A stretch of DNA of 64,000 nt from Flavobacterium akiainvivens (GCF_001278115.1 NZ_LIYD01000005.1:4063813-4127812), one strand, 5' to 3'. Shown: positions 1-8,252, counted from the first letter of the stretch. Made by a program: numbers and translations. The notes: generated from the letters alone by a model not told the origin.

Positions 1-15
1 TGGAGTTTTTTTATG

Positions 16-44
16 CTCAGATGCTAAGTAGCTCAGCGGCTCAG
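16..44. repeat. CTNAG octamer array
   Basis: CTNAG pentamers start at 16, 24, 32 and 40, exactly 8 bp apart (CTCAG, CTAAG, CTCAG, CTCAG). The same period recurs at 6.6, 7.4, 8.25, 9.7 and 47.9 kb. The array ends just before the 3' end of rpe. A partner arm, if there is one, lies before the window. Confidence 0.75.
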
Positions 45-51
45 TAGCTTG

Positions 52-711
52 TTAAGAAAGTAGCTTCTTCAAATTCTCAATTGTAGCAATTGGGTCTTCT
101 GCACGGAAAACAAAGTTACCGGCTACCAGTACATCGGCACCGGCGGCGGCAAGCTGTGCAGCGTTTTTATCGGTAACGCCGCCATCTATTTCAATAAGGG
201 TAGAGGCGCCGTTGCGTGTAATGATTTCCTTAAGCTGTTTTACCTTATCATACGTTTTTTCGATGAAAGACTGGCCGCCAAAGCCCGGGTTTACACTCAT
301 GATACATACCAGGTCGGTATCATTGATAATGTCTTCCAAAAGGCTTACGTTAGTGTGTGGGTTTATGGCAATACCGGCTTTCATGCCTTCAGCCTTTATG
401 GCCTGTAGCGTGCGGTGCAGGTGTGTGCAGGCTTCATAGTGTACGGTAAGGTTAGTGGCACCCAGTTCGGCAAAGGTTTTAATGTAGCGGTCAGGATCTA
501 CAATCATAAGGTGCACGTCTATGGTTTTTTTAGCGTGGCGGGTAATGGCTTCCAGCACCGGCATACCAAAAGAAATGTTGGGCACAAACACGCCGTCCAT
601 AATATCTATATGAAACCAGTCGGCCTGGCTGGCGTTAACCATTTCAATATCGCGCTGCAGGTTGGCAAAGTCGGCTGCCAAAACTGAAGGTGCTATAAGT
701 GTGTTTTTCAT
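52..711 (-). CDS. rpe: ribulose-phosphate 3-epimerase
   Basis: Interconverts ribulose 5-phosphate and xylulose 5-phosphate in the pentose phosphate pathway, in the cytoplasm. The 219-residue length is usual for this TIM-barrel family. Visible motifs are IAPSVLAADF at the N-terminus, the metal-ligand regions FHIDIMDG, DVHLMI and EIDGGV, and the phosphate-loop sequence VNPGFGGQSF. The frame stays open upstream to 771, but the ATG at 711 gives the family N-terminus (MKNTLIAPSV) and lies about 30 nt after a TATCTTTG -7 box, so I chose it. The gene appears monocistronic. Function is secure from family motifs. Confidence 0.96.
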   Translation of the reverse strand: MKNTLIAPSVLAADFANLQRDIEMVNASQADWFHIDIMDGVFVPNISFGMPVLEAITRHAKKTIDVHLMIVDPDRYIKTFAELGATNLTVHYEACTHLHRTLQAIKAEGMKAGIAINPHTNVSLLEDIINDTDLVCIMSVNPGFGGQSFIEKTYDKVKQLKEIITRNGASTLIEIDGGVTDKNAAQLAAAGADVLVAGNFVFRAEDPIATIENLKKLLS

Positions 712-741
712 ACTTAAAAAGTTGTTGTTGTTTAGTTGGAG

Positions 742-749
742 CAAAGATA
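742..749 (-). promoter_or_regulatory. -7 promoter box of rpe
   Basis: On the minus strand this reads TATCTTTG, a perfect match to the Bacteroidota -7 consensus TAnnTTTG. It places the transcript start about 25 nt before the rpe ATG at 711. No strong -33 TTG was assigned. Confidence 0.6.
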
Positions 750-756
750 CATTTTT

Positions 757-787
757 AGTTTCAGGTTTCAAGTTTCAGGTTTCAGGG
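757..787. repeat. heptamer repeat (TTTCAGG)n
   Basis: Four consecutive 7-bp units of the form TTTCAGG/TTTCAAG lie immediately upstream of the rpe promoter. The type resembles the GTTCAGT heptamers at 31.2 kb. The rest of the 772-1127 gap holds the hairpins listed next and no credible ORF. Confidence 0.6.
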
Positions 788-912
788 AGGGGTTGAAGCT
801 AATTTTAACGTTAGTATCAAAAAGCTGATGGCTAATTGCTGAAAGCTGTATTAACGGCACAATATTTGTAAGATAGAATGCGTTAATGTAATGAAGATAT
901 AGCCCATTTATA

Positions 913-939
913 CCTGCGGGACATCGATCACCCCGCAGG
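913..939. other. GC-rich hairpin
   Basis: CCTGCGGG and CCCGCAGG form an 8-bp perfect stem with an 11-nt loop. No T-run follows on either strand, so it is not a standard intrinsic terminator. It sits between the rpoD terminator and rpe. Role unknown. Confidence 0.5.
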
Positions 940-956
940 GCAGGGCTTATATAAAT

Positions 957-985
957 TGAAAAACTCCGGTAATCAGCCGGAGTTC
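957..985 (-). terminator. rho-independent terminator of rpoD
   Basis: Read on the minus strand, AACTCCGG pairs with CCGGAGTT around a short loop and is followed by TTTTT. It lies about 140 nt downstream of the rpoD stop codon. Confidence 0.75.
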
Positions 986-1127
986 AATCATCAATCAAAA
1001 AACGAACAGTTATTGAACTGTTTGTATTGTTATATACTGGTGTGGGTATAATGCATATTTATACCGCCAAAATACGACATTTATTTAAAATACGAAATTT
1101 TGGCGGCTATTTTTGCCAAACCTTGCC

Positions 1128-1991
1128 TTATCCAAGGTAGGTTTTAAGTATTTTACTCCTTGAAGTGTGTTTTAACCTCCTGATAGCCTTTTCTTTAATC
1201 TGGCGTACGCGTTCGCGGGTAAGGTCAAAAGTTTCTCCTATTTCTTCAAGTGTCATTGGGTGCTGGTCTCCCAAACCGAAATAAAGCCTTACAACATCGG
1301 CCTCACGTGGGGTAAGGGTTTCAAGGGCACGCTCAATTTCTGTGCGAAGCGATTCGTGTATCAGCTCCCTGTCCGGGTTTGGCGATTCGCCAGAGCGCAA
1401 TACGTCATACAGGTTAGAGTCTTCACCTTCTACAAGCGGTGCATCCATTGACAGGTGACGGCCGCTGTTTTTCATACTCTCCTTAACATCGTTAACGGTC
1501 ATGTCAAGCTCTTTGGCAATTTCCTCGGCGCTTGGGGCACGTTCATTACTCTGCTCAAGCAGGGCATACATTTTATTAATCTTGTTTATAGAGCCAATCT
1601 TGTTAAGCGGTAGCCTTACAATACGAGACTGCTCAGCAAGTGCCTGAAGTATAGACTGGCGAATCCACCATACGGCGTAAGATATAAATTTAAAACCGCG
1701 TGTTTCGTCAAAACGCTGGGCGGCTTTTATAAGTCCCAGGTTACCTTCGTTAATAAGGTCGGGCAGAGTAAGACCCTGGTTTTGGTACTGTTTTGCAACC
1801 GATACCACAAAACGCAGGTTAGCTTTAGTAAGTTTTTCAAGAGCGCGCTGGTCACCTGCTTTAATGCGCTGTGCCAGTTCTACCTCCTCATCCGCTGTGA
1901 TCAAATCAACTTTACCAATCTCCTGGAGGTATTTGTCTAAAGAAGCAGTTTCCCTGTTGGTTACCTGCTTCGTAATTTTTAACTGTCTCAT
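1128..1991 (-). CDS. rpoD: primary sigma factor, RpoD/SigA type
   Basis: Directs core RNA polymerase to housekeeping promoters. At 287 residues it is the short form typical of Bacteroidota, without region 1.1 or the non-conserved insert of proteobacterial sigma-70. Region 1.2 is near residues 15-45. Region 2 is near 50-120 and contains [18 protein letters not shown] and [10 protein letters not shown]. Region 3 is near 125-200. Region 4 is near 215-280 and has the helix-turn-helix [20 protein letters not shown]. The TAnnTTTG boxes seen across the window are what this divergent sigma is known to recognise. Transcribed alone, with its own terminator. Confidence 0.97.
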   Translation of the reverse strand: MRQLKITKQVTNRETASLDKYLQEIGKVDLITADEEVELAQRIKAGDQRALEKLTKANLRFVVSVAKQYQNQGLTLPDLINEGNLGLIKAAQRFDETRGFKFISYAVWWIRQSILQALAEQSRIVRLPLNKIGSINKINKMYALLEQSNERAPSAEEIAKELDMTVNDVKESMKNSGRHLSMDAPLVEGEDSNLYDVLRSGESPNPDRELIHESLRTEIERALETLTPREADVVRLYFGLGDQHPMTLEEIGETFDLTRERVRQIKEKAIRRLKHTSRSKILKTYLG

Positions 1992-2100
1992 GTAAAAATT
2001 CCCTGTGGTTTAAAATATTCAGTAGTTATACGTAAGGGACGGACAAAAGGTTACAAAGATTTTTAATTTATAGTAAAAATTAACACTATCACGTTTTCTT

Positions 2101-2131
2101 AAAAAAGCAAACCCCTGCGGCGGCAGGGGTA
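2101..2131 (-). terminator. terminator of the ECF/barrel operon
   Basis: On the minus strand ACCCCTGC pairs with GCAGGGGT around a 4-nt loop, then TTGCTTTTTT follows. It lies about 50 nt after the stop codon of the gene ending at 2180. Confidence 0.75.
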
Positions 2132-2179
2132 AACTAACTCATCATTGGTTGAAAAAACTATATACTTGTTGGTTGTATA

Positions 2180-3901
2180 TTAAAACCTGTACTGAAGGCC
2201 CGCCTGAACGTATAGCGATATGGGGTTAACGCCTTCAAATGTATTAAAGTAGTATTTAAAGCCGGGCTCTACATTAAGCTGCAATTCGCGTACAAACTTG
2301 TAGTAGAAGCCAAAGCCGGCATTGCCCGAAAGGCTAAAATCGTTAGCGCGGTTAAGGCTGCCCAGCAGCACGCTGCCCTGGTTGTTAAGGGCATGGAGCT
2401 CGTTGTCGCCCATAAAGAACATACTGAAACCGCCTTTAAAATACAAATCGGCACGGGTACCAAACAGGGCATAAGTAGCTTCTACCGGTACTTCTACAAT
2501 GCTGGTTTTTTGGCGCAGGGTTACCGGGCTGTTGCCCAGTGCCACGTTTGCAGCAGTGTTGCTCATACCATCGGCATAAGTAACGCCGCTGTAGTTGCCG
2601 CCAAGGGTAACACCGGTAGTGTTTTGTGTAATGCCCATGCTGCTTACACCGGCACGTACGCTAAACTGGCTTGAAAATTCATAGCCAACGTAAGCGCCAA
2701 AATTTGTAGATGTTTCGGCAGAAGAGCGGCTGTTGTTAAGCGACGGGTCTATAAGCGATGTGCTTTCGCCAAACTTATAGTTAGTAGGCGCCACAAAGGC
2801 AAACACATAAAAATCATTGCGGTAGCCTTCGCCTCCGCTAAGGTTGTCCTGTAAAGCATAAGCGGGTTTTGCAAAGCTGCGTTCCCTGCTTTTTTCGTCG
2901 TCAAGCTTTTTTTGTACCAGCAGCAGGCTATCGGCCATTGCTTTTGTAATGGTAGGGAAATTACCCGCGCTGTACACAAATTGTGCATCGGTATTGATTT
3001 TAGTGCGGCCTTTGCCTGTAATTGTAGCTACAGGTGTTGTGGCTGAGGATGTGGCGTTTGTAGCCGGTTGGTTTTGAACATTATTGTTTTGGTTTTGTAC
3101 AGGTGCGTTACCCGAAACATTGTTATGGTTATCCGGTTGCCCTGAAGCTGCAACCTGAACTCCTGCCTGGTTTGTGGCATTGGCCATTTTTGCAGGGTTG
3201 TTTTGAATAGCAGGTGTTGAGGCAACTGTTTGCTTACTATTAGTATTGCCTTTAGTGGCAGTACTGTTGTTTTTGCCTTTGGCAGATGCCTTATTTACAG
3301 TAGCCACAGCAGCTGTATTTTTGCTGTTTGAAGTTGAACTGCTGTTCGCCTTATTGCTTTCGGTAGTACTACGGTTAGTATTGGCTTGTGTGGTTTTGGT
3401 ATTACTTGCCGAACTGTTATTTGCTGAGGCATTTACTGCATTGCCTGTAGCCGGCGTAGTACTGTTTACAACAGATGTTGTATTGCCGGAATCAGTAGCA
3501 GTTACTGCATTGCTATTAACGCCTGCATTACCCTGTGAGCCTGGGGTAGCAGTGCCTTGTGGCAATGTAACATTTGTATTTGTGCCGGTTTCGGGTGCTG
3601 TTGTACTGTTACCTGTACCATTACCTGAAGCGGTTCCGGTTGTGGTTTGCTGTTTTTCGCCGGGCATTTTAATGATAATTTCCGGCATGTATTGTTCCCA
3701 CTGCGGGTAGGTAAATACTGCCAGCAGCACTACACCCAACACGATAGATGTAGCCTTGCCCCAAAACGGCATGCGGAAACCACCACGCTTTTGCTGCTGC
3801 AAAGAGGCGTTTATGTTTTGCCACACAGCATCGCCGGGCTCGCGGTGCAGCCCGCCAAGCCTGTCTTTAAAGGCCTTGCCTATGTCTTGCTTATTTTCCA
3901 T
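2180..3901 (-). CDS. putative dual membrane-spanning anti-sigma protein with C-terminal outer-membrane barrel
   Basis: The 573-residue protein has four zones. Residues 1-48 look like a cytosolic anti-sigma segment. Residues 50-68 form one hydrophobic helix. Residues 82-295 are a low-complexity Thr/Ser/Asn/Ala/Gln linker. Residues 360-573 have alternating aromatic strands ending in Tyr-Arg-Phe, the terminal aromatic residue expected of an outer-membrane barrel. There is no cleavable signal peptide. The start overlaps the end of the upstream ECF sigma gene by 11 nt. The layout matches the dual membrane-spanning anti-sigma (Dma) proteins described in Bacteroides, so I infer that it holds that sigma at the inner membrane while sensing the outer membrane. 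A conventional barrel protein with an N-terminal anchor is the alternative. Confidence 0.75.
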   Translation of the reverse strand: MENKQDIGKAFKDRLGGLHREPGDAVWQNINASLQQQKRGGFRMPFWGKATSIVLGVVLLAVFTYPQWEQYMPEIIIKMPGEKQQTTTGTASGNGTGNSTTAPETGTNTNVTLPQGTATPGSQGNAGVNSNAVTATDSGNTTSVVNSTTPATGNAVNASANNSSASNTKTTQANTNRSTTESNKANSSSTSNSKNTAAVATVNKASAKGKNNSTATKGNTNSKQTVASTPAIQNNPAKMANATNQAGVQVAASGQPDNHNNVSGNAPVQNQNNNVQNQPATNATSSATTPVATITGKGRTKINTDAQFVYSAGNFPTITKAMADSLLLVQKKLDDEKSRERSFAKPAYALQDNLSGGEGYRNDFYVFAFVAPTNYKFGESTSLIDPSLNNSRSSAETSTNFGAYVGYEFSSQFSVRAGVSSMGITQNTTGVTLGGNYSGVTYADGMSNTAANVALGNSPVTLRQKTSIVEVPVEATYALFGTRADLYFKGGFSMFFMGDNELHALNNQGSVLLGSLNRANDFSLSGNAGFGFYYKFVRELQLNVEPGFKYYFNTFEGVNPISLYVQAGLQYRF

Positions 3902-4475
3902 TGCTCACGTTATAATTTCCAAGGCTTTGCTTAGCCTTTACTTTTTCCTTTAATATGGCCTTTGCCCTGTGCAGGTTGCTTTTGCTGGTGCTTTCGCTTA
4001 TGCCCAGGCTTTCGGCTATTTCTTTGTGGCTGTAATCGTCCAGCTCATACATACTAAAAACAAGGCGGTACTGATCGGGCAATTGCTGCACCAGGCTAAG
4101 CAGGTAGCTGGCAGGCAGGTTTACCTCATCATCAGTAACATCTGTATCTTCAGGCAGGTTGTCTTTAATGGGCACCATCAAGGTGTTTTTCTTGTAGCTG
4201 TCTATGGCCTTATTTATGGTAATGCGCTTCATCCAGCCTTCAAAAGAGCCTGCGTTTTTATACTTGCTAATATTGGTAAAGATTTCTATAAACGCGTTGT
4301 GCAGGTTGTCTTCGGCTTCTTCCTCATTACGGCAGTATTTAAGGCACAGGGTATACAATACACCCTTGTAGGCCAGGTACAGTTGTTCCTGGGCCTTAGC
4401 ATTGCCCTTTATGCAGCCCTTAATGATGTCGTCGAGATTCAAAGCCTCTTGTTTAGGTAGGGTTAAAGCTAACAA
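3891..4475 (-). CDS. ECF-family RNA polymerase sigma factor
   Basis: 194 residues. Sigma region 2 is near 25-95 (EEEAEDNLHNAFIEIFTNI, then GSFEGWMKRITINKAID). Region 4 is near 130-180 with the helix-turn-helix HKEIAESLGISESTSKSNLH. Regions 1 and 3 are absent, as in extracytoplasmic-function sigmas. It is translationally coupled by an 11-nt overlap to the downstream two-membrane protein, which I take to be its anti-sigma partner. The pair shares the terminator at 2101-2131. Target genes cannot be told from the window, though an envelope-stress role is likely from the partner. Confidence 0.92.
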   Translation of the reverse strand: MLALTLPKQEALNLDDIIKGCIKGNAKAQEQLYLAYKGVLYTLCLKYCRNEEEAEDNLHNAFIEIFTNISKYKNAGSFEGWMKRITINKAIDSYKKNTLMVPIKDNLPEDTDVTDDEVNLPASYLLSLVQQLPDQYRLVFSMYELDDYSHKEIAESLGISESTSKSNLHRAKAILKEKVKAKQSLGNYNVSNGK

Positions 4476-4620
4476 TTATACCTGGTTTATCGCGTCATAC
4501 TTCCGTTTAAAATTTGCTTCCGGCGCTGTTTTTATGGAGCGCCGGTGCAAAAATTGTTTTCTCTTTCTTAGCAATTTAATTATTAGTCTGCCTAAAAAAC
4601 AAAAGGTTGCGTGCGGGCAT

Positions 4621-4650
4621 AAAAAAAGCAGGCGTTTTTTGCGCCTGCTC
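4621..4650 (-). terminator. terminator of lipoprotein gene
   Basis: On the minus strand AGCAGGCG pairs with CGCCTGCT, followed by seven T. It lies 20 nt after the stop at 4671. Confidence 0.8.
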
Positions 4651-4670
4651 CTTCACTATGGTTTTTGGTG

Positions 4671-5516
4671 TTACTCGTTATAGTAAAAAAATGTTTCTTC
4701 GGTAAGGTCTGCACCAAAATCATTAAAGCTGGTCTTTTTCCTGTATGTCTGATAGTTATTGGCGTTGAAGGTACGCTCAAACTCCCACATATTTTCATAC
4801 GACTTAACGTATTGCGAATGCGTTTCGGCCACCTGGTTAAGCTGGTTTTGCGGCAGTATGCGGTTGTTGCGCTCGGCAACGCTAAGCAGCGAATTTTGGG
4901 GCTTCTGTACGTTAAAATACGTAAAGCTTGCAAAAAGTTGTTCCTGGTCCCAGTCGCTTATGTACTGCATAATGTTAGAGGGCGTGCCTCCGTCAAAATT
5001 TACATAAGATGCATTATTGCTTTCAACAAATTGAGATGAAATAATAAGCCCGTCGCTGTTAGTGGCGTAGGTAATTAACGGTACTGCAACACCCCCGCTA
5101 ACCTGGGCATAGGTAATGGTACCATCTGTATTATAGGTAAACTGCGAAATATTGTTGTCAAAAAGGTTTTGGTTGCTTCTTGATACAATACGGCCCTGGG
5201 CATCAAAGGTGTCGATTGATGTGTAAACCAACGTGTTTGAGGCATCAAAGCCGGCAACAGTTTGGGTTGTGGCGGTATAAACAGCCTCAGAACGTTCCAA
5301 GATAGTGCCGCTTGCGCTAAAAAGGGTATCGGCAATAAACCGGCCCTGTGTGTTGTAATAGGCTACACGCTTGGTGTTGTAATTGCTCTCGAGGGGTTCG
5401 TAAGTAATGGTCTTTGCCAGCGTTAGGGCATTAGGGGTGCTTGGTGTTGAATCGTCATCAGAGCACGACACCAGTACACATGCCGGTGCCGCAAGGAGTA
5501 AAAGTAACTTTTTCAT
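4671..5516 (-). CDS. surface-type lipoprotein of unknown function
   Basis: 281 residues with a lipoprotein signal peptide: MKKLLLLL core and lipobox VLVSC, with Cys18 as the expected lipidated residue. The residues after the cysteine are SDDDSTPS. In Bacteroidota, acidic SDD-type sequences directly after the cysteine are known lipoprotein export signals to the cell surface, so surface display is inferred. The body has repeated short motifs such as YNTQGRF, FDAQGRIVSR and YNTDGTI, reminiscent of RHS/YD-like beta repeats, but I cannot assign a family. Monocistronic, with its own terminator. Confidence 0.8.
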   Translation of the reverse strand: MKKLLLLLAAPACVLVSCSDDDSTPSTPNALTLAKTITYEPLESNYNTKRVAYYNTQGRFIADTLFSASGTILERSEAVYTATTQTVAGFDASNTLVYTSIDTFDAQGRIVSRSNQNLFDNNISQFTYNTDGTITYAQVSGGVAVPLITYATNSDGLIISSQFVESNNASYVNFDGGTPSNIMQYISDWDQEQLFASFTYFNVQKPQNSLLSVAERNNRILPQNQLNQVAETHSQYVKSYENMWEFERTFNANNYQTYRKKTSFNDFGADLTEETFFYYNE

Positions 5517-5588
5517 GGCGTAAAGTATTAATGGTTTGTATTTAAGTCTGTTAAATTACTTAAAGTTGCGCCATAACTATGTTAAAGT

Positions 5589-6548
5589 TTAAAATATTTC
5601 TGTTGCAGCCTGCATGCGCTGCATATACAGTTCAACCTTTTGGTGGGCACGGTTAAAAAACACCTTCCTGTCGCGCGTGCCGCTAAGGTTAAGCGATTTG
5701 CTGCTGCGCAGCTGGTGCTTAAAAAACGCCAGGGCATTGGTGCAGGTATCGGCATCTTCGGTAATAAAATAGCCCAGCATGGTGTAGGGCACAAAAAGCG
5801 ATTGCTGCTGTGGCGCGCTAAGCAGCACATTGTTGTTGAGTATAAGCAGCTCGTTATAATACAGGCTAAAACGCCCCTGCCCGTTGCAGCACCGGTCTTC
5901 GGCGGTGTTGAGGATGGCTTTTAGGTCTTCGCACAGCAGGAGGGCATTGGGCAATGATACCAACCCGCTCTGGAAAAAATAGTACACCTGTTGCAGGGTA
6001 CTGTTTATGGTGGTGTCGTTCCAGATTTCGTGTACCTCTACCTTTTCATAAATATCTTTAAGGCGGGTGCTGTGCTGCAAAAGCGCCCTGTCTACCGTAA
6101 AAGCCTCGAAGCTGCCCTGGTTTTGGGTGCCCGACAGCAGGTTGAGCCATACATACAGCTTAAACTTGCTGAGCAGCGTGCCGCCTATGGTATAAAACAG
6201 CGGAATATCTTTAGCGCTGTAGTACATTTTTGCGTCCGGATATTGGGCAAATGCCGCAATATTATCGGCCGAGTGCCTAAAGTAGGCTTCCATATCCTGT
6301 AGTGAGCTTATCTCGGCTGTTTTTTCTACAATTACTTTTTTGCTGCCTGCAAAAAGGGCATCCATGCTCAGGCCGTAGTGGCGGCACAGGGTAATGGTTT
6401 CTTCAATGCTGAATTTACTTTTCTGGCTCACACGGCGGTGGGCGGCATCATAGCTTATGCCCAGTACTTCGGCAATGGCTTCTATTACTGACCGGCTTTT
6501 ATCAAGCTTATTCCTTACCGCTTTAAGCAAAACATCCTGGTTATCCAT
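5589..6548 (-). CDS. helix-turn-helix regulator, possibly BetR-like
   Basis: 319 residues from the ATG at 6548. The frame is open to 6596, but MDNQDVLLKAV begins the recognisable domain. Residues 1-65 form a helix-turn-helix of XRE/BetR type (AIAEVLGISYDAAHRRVSQ as recognition region, then IEETITLCRHYGLSMDALF). The remaining ~250 residues are a helical, partly aromatic region I do not recognise; it may bind a ligand or a partner. No membrane segment is evident. It is divergent from the repeat-protein pair starting at 6715, so these may be targets, but no palindromic operator was found between them. Confidence 0.72.
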   Translation of the reverse strand: MDNQDVLLKAVRNKLDKSRSVIEAIAEVLGISYDAAHRRVSQKSKFSIEETITLCRHYGLSMDALFAGSKKVIVEKTAEISSLQDMEAYFRHSADNIAAFAQYPDAKMYYSAKDIPLFYTIGGTLLSKFKLYVWLNLLSGTQNQGSFEAFTVDRALLQHSTRLKDIYEKVEVHEIWNDTTINSTLQQVYYFFQSGLVSLPNALLLCEDLKAILNTAEDRCCNGQGRFSLYYNELLILNNNVLLSAPQQQSLFVPYTMLGYFITEDADTCTNALAFFKHQLRSSKSLNLSGTRDRKVFFNRAHQKVELYMQRMQAATEIF

Positions 6549-6635
6549 TTTTGCGATTTTCACAAATATAGGTTTTATTTTAATCGATTGGCACAAATTA
6601 AATTGCGGTGTTCGCGATAATTTTGATTCAAGGTT

Positions 6636-6712
6636 CTGAGGTACTTAGGTACTTAGGTGCTAAGGTTTCTCTACAGCCCCAAACTCAGAACCTCAGAATC
6701 TAAGAACCTTAA
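6636..6712. repeat. paired CTNAG octamer arrays
   Basis: CTNAG pentamers start at 6636, 6644, 6652, 6660 and then 6684, 6692, 6700, with CTTAA at 6708. All are 8 bp apart, and the gap is also a multiple of 8. The right half is close to the reverse complement of the left half, so a long imperfect hairpin can form. The array ends 2 nt before the next start codon. Confidence 0.8.
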
Positions 6713-6714
6713 AA

Positions 6715-7407
6715 ATGAAACACCTACTCATCTTACTCTTTTCAATTACTGCCTTTGCGCAGCAGGCCGATACGTTGCAAACGCGTTTTTTCAGCCTTAC
6801 GCCAACGCCCAGAAGGATTGACCGTGTAAATGGCCTGGCAATAGGCTTTGGCGGGTCGTTGAGTAATACGCCTACTATGTTTAACGGGGTTAATATTGAA
6901 GTAAACCCGCTTACGCCCCTTATACTTATTTTCCTGGATCCGGCTAAAATACTGGTAGCAGATAATGAAAAAGTAATGCGCACCGTTAACGGGCTGCACC
7001 TTGCCGCCGGTGGCTTTATGGATGGCGATGACTTTAACGGGCTGGGCATTTCGGTTTTTAGTATTACCAATAAAACCAACGGGCTTACCATAAGCGCACT
7101 GTATAATGTGAGCAGGCAGCTGCACGGGGTGCACATTTCAGGCTTAAGCAACAGTGCGCACATAGAAGGCAGCGGGCTTTTTATAGCGGCGCTTAACAAT
7201 GGCAAAAAATTTAGCGGCGTGCAGATAGGCGGCTTTAATACTGCCGAATACTTTAAAGGGGTAAGCATAGGTATTGCCAATACCTGCACCGGAGAGATGA
7301 ACGGCCTGCAAATAGGCCTTATAAATAAAGCAAAGAAATGCAACGGCCTGCAAATAGGCTTACTTAACCAAAACGACAGGGGCACAATGCCTTTTATTAA
7401 CTGGTAG
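6715..7407 (+). CDS. exported repeat protein, LA_2272 surface-repeat type (copy 1)
   Basis: 230 residues: a signal peptide (MKHLLILLFSITAFA, cleavage before QQAD), then about eight degenerate repeats of the form NGLxIGxxN or GVxIGxxN up to residue 225 (for example MNGLQIGLINKAKKCNGLQI). The pattern matches what databases call LA_2272 family surface repeat proteins and suggests a stacked beta-helix or outer-membrane fold. No catalytic motif is visible. The next gene is a close paralogue with an almost identical signal-peptide DNA sequence, so the pair arose by tandem duplication. Localisation to the envelope is inferred. Confidence 0.78.
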   Translation: MKHLLILLFSITAFAQQADTLQTRFFSLTPTPRRIDRVNGLAIGFGGSLSNTPTMFNGVNIEVNPLTPLILIFLDPAKILVADNEKVMRTVNGLHLAAGGFMDGDDFNGLGISVFSITNKTNGLTISALYNVSRQLHGVHISGLSNSAHIEGSGLFIAALNNGKKFSGVQIGGFNTAEYFKGVSIGIANTCTGEMNGLQIGLINKAKKCNGLQIGLLNQNDRGTMPFINW

Positions 7408-7416
7408 AAGAAGCTG

Positions 7417-7542
7417 CTAAGCTTCTTAGCCACTAAGCGTTTTAGCTTTTGAAAGCACGCGATTATTGTTGACTATGATTAATAACATACTGCTGAGCCA
7501 CAACGCCGGGCAGCTCAGTAGCTAAGAAACTCAGTAGCTCAG
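7417..7542. repeat. paired CTNAG octamer arrays between paralogues
   Basis: Left array: CTAAG 7417, CTTAG 7425, CTAAG 7433, TTTAG 7441. Right array: CTCAG 7514, CTAAG 7522, CTCAG 7530, CTCAG 7538. Spacing within each is exactly 8 bp. The arms face each other across about 70 bp and fill most of the gap between the two paralogous repeat-protein genes. Confidence 0.8.
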
Positions 7543-7553
7543 CGGCTTTTATT

Positions 7554-8246
7554 ATGAAACACCTACTCATCTTACTCTTTTCGGTTGCTGCGCTGGCGCA
7601 GCAGGCCGATGCCAAAAAATGGACACCCTTTAGCCTTACGCCTGTAGGGCAGGATACCTATCGTGTAAACGGAATGGCCATGGGCCTTGGTGTGGGCTTT
7701 CCGTCTGAAGATAATGCAGAAGTAACCATTAACGGGTTTAACCTTGAAATTAATCCGCTTGCGCCGCTGTACATGCTGTTTTTTGACCCGTCGAGGGTTA
7801 AACGCGACAGTATTTACACCCGCGTTAACGGCCTGCATATTTCAACTGCGGGGCTTATAGGCAATGCACGCCTTAATGGCCTTGGGGTGTCGCTGTTTAA
7901 TGCAGGGTCGGCCAGTAACGGGGTTAATGTCTCGGTGCTGTATAACGTTAACCGGGTTATGAACGGCCTGCACATAGCTGCTTTTGGTAATTCTGTTGAA
8001 GAAAAGGGCAACGGCCTGCTTGTGGGCATGGGCAATAATGCGGTAAAATACAACGGGGTTATGCTGGGGCTTTTTAACCGCGGGGAAACCATAAGGGGGC
8101 TAAACATAGGCATAACCAATATAACTGCCGGAGAAATGACGGGCCTTCAGGTAGGTATTTTTAACCGTACCAAAAAGTGCCGCGGCCTGCAGATAGGGCT
8201 GTGGAATGTAAACGAAAAACGCAGCCTGCCTTTTGTTAACTGGTAA
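7554..8246 (+). CDS. exported repeat protein, LA_2272 surface-repeat type (copy 2)
   Basis: 230 residues, the same length as copy 1 and the same architecture: signal peptide ending ALA-QQAD, then NGLxIG/NGVxLGxxN repeats through to the shared C-terminus LPFVNW. The first ~28 nt of both genes are nearly identical while the repeat region has diverged, which suggests an older duplication or selection on the export signal. CTNAG arrays flank the gene on both sides. Function unknown; envelope location inferred. Confidence 0.78.
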   Translation: MKHLLILLFSVAALAQQADAKKWTPFSLTPVGQDTYRVNGMAMGLGVGFPSEDNAEVTINGFNLEINPLAPLYMLFFDPSRVKRDSIYTRVNGLHISTAGLIGNARLNGLGVSLFNAGSASNGVNVSVLYNVNRVMNGLHIAAFGNSVEEKGNGLLVGMGNNAVKYNGVMLGLFNRGETIRGLNIGITNITAGEMTGLQVGIFNRTKKCRGLQIGLWNVNEKRSLPFVNW

Positions 8247-8252
8247 AAGCTG

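Noticed and set aside
772-1127. Possible tRNA or small ORF in the rpe-rpoD gap
   Set aside because: No cloverleaf with a TTCRA arm and CCA end was found, and no ORF with a start; only hairpins and a heptamer repeat.
3246-3710. Hydrophobic, Leu/Val-rich open frame opposite the linker of the barrel protein
   Set aside because: It is the reverse reading of a low-complexity Thr/Asn/Ala linker, which naturally gives Leu/Val runs; no start context.
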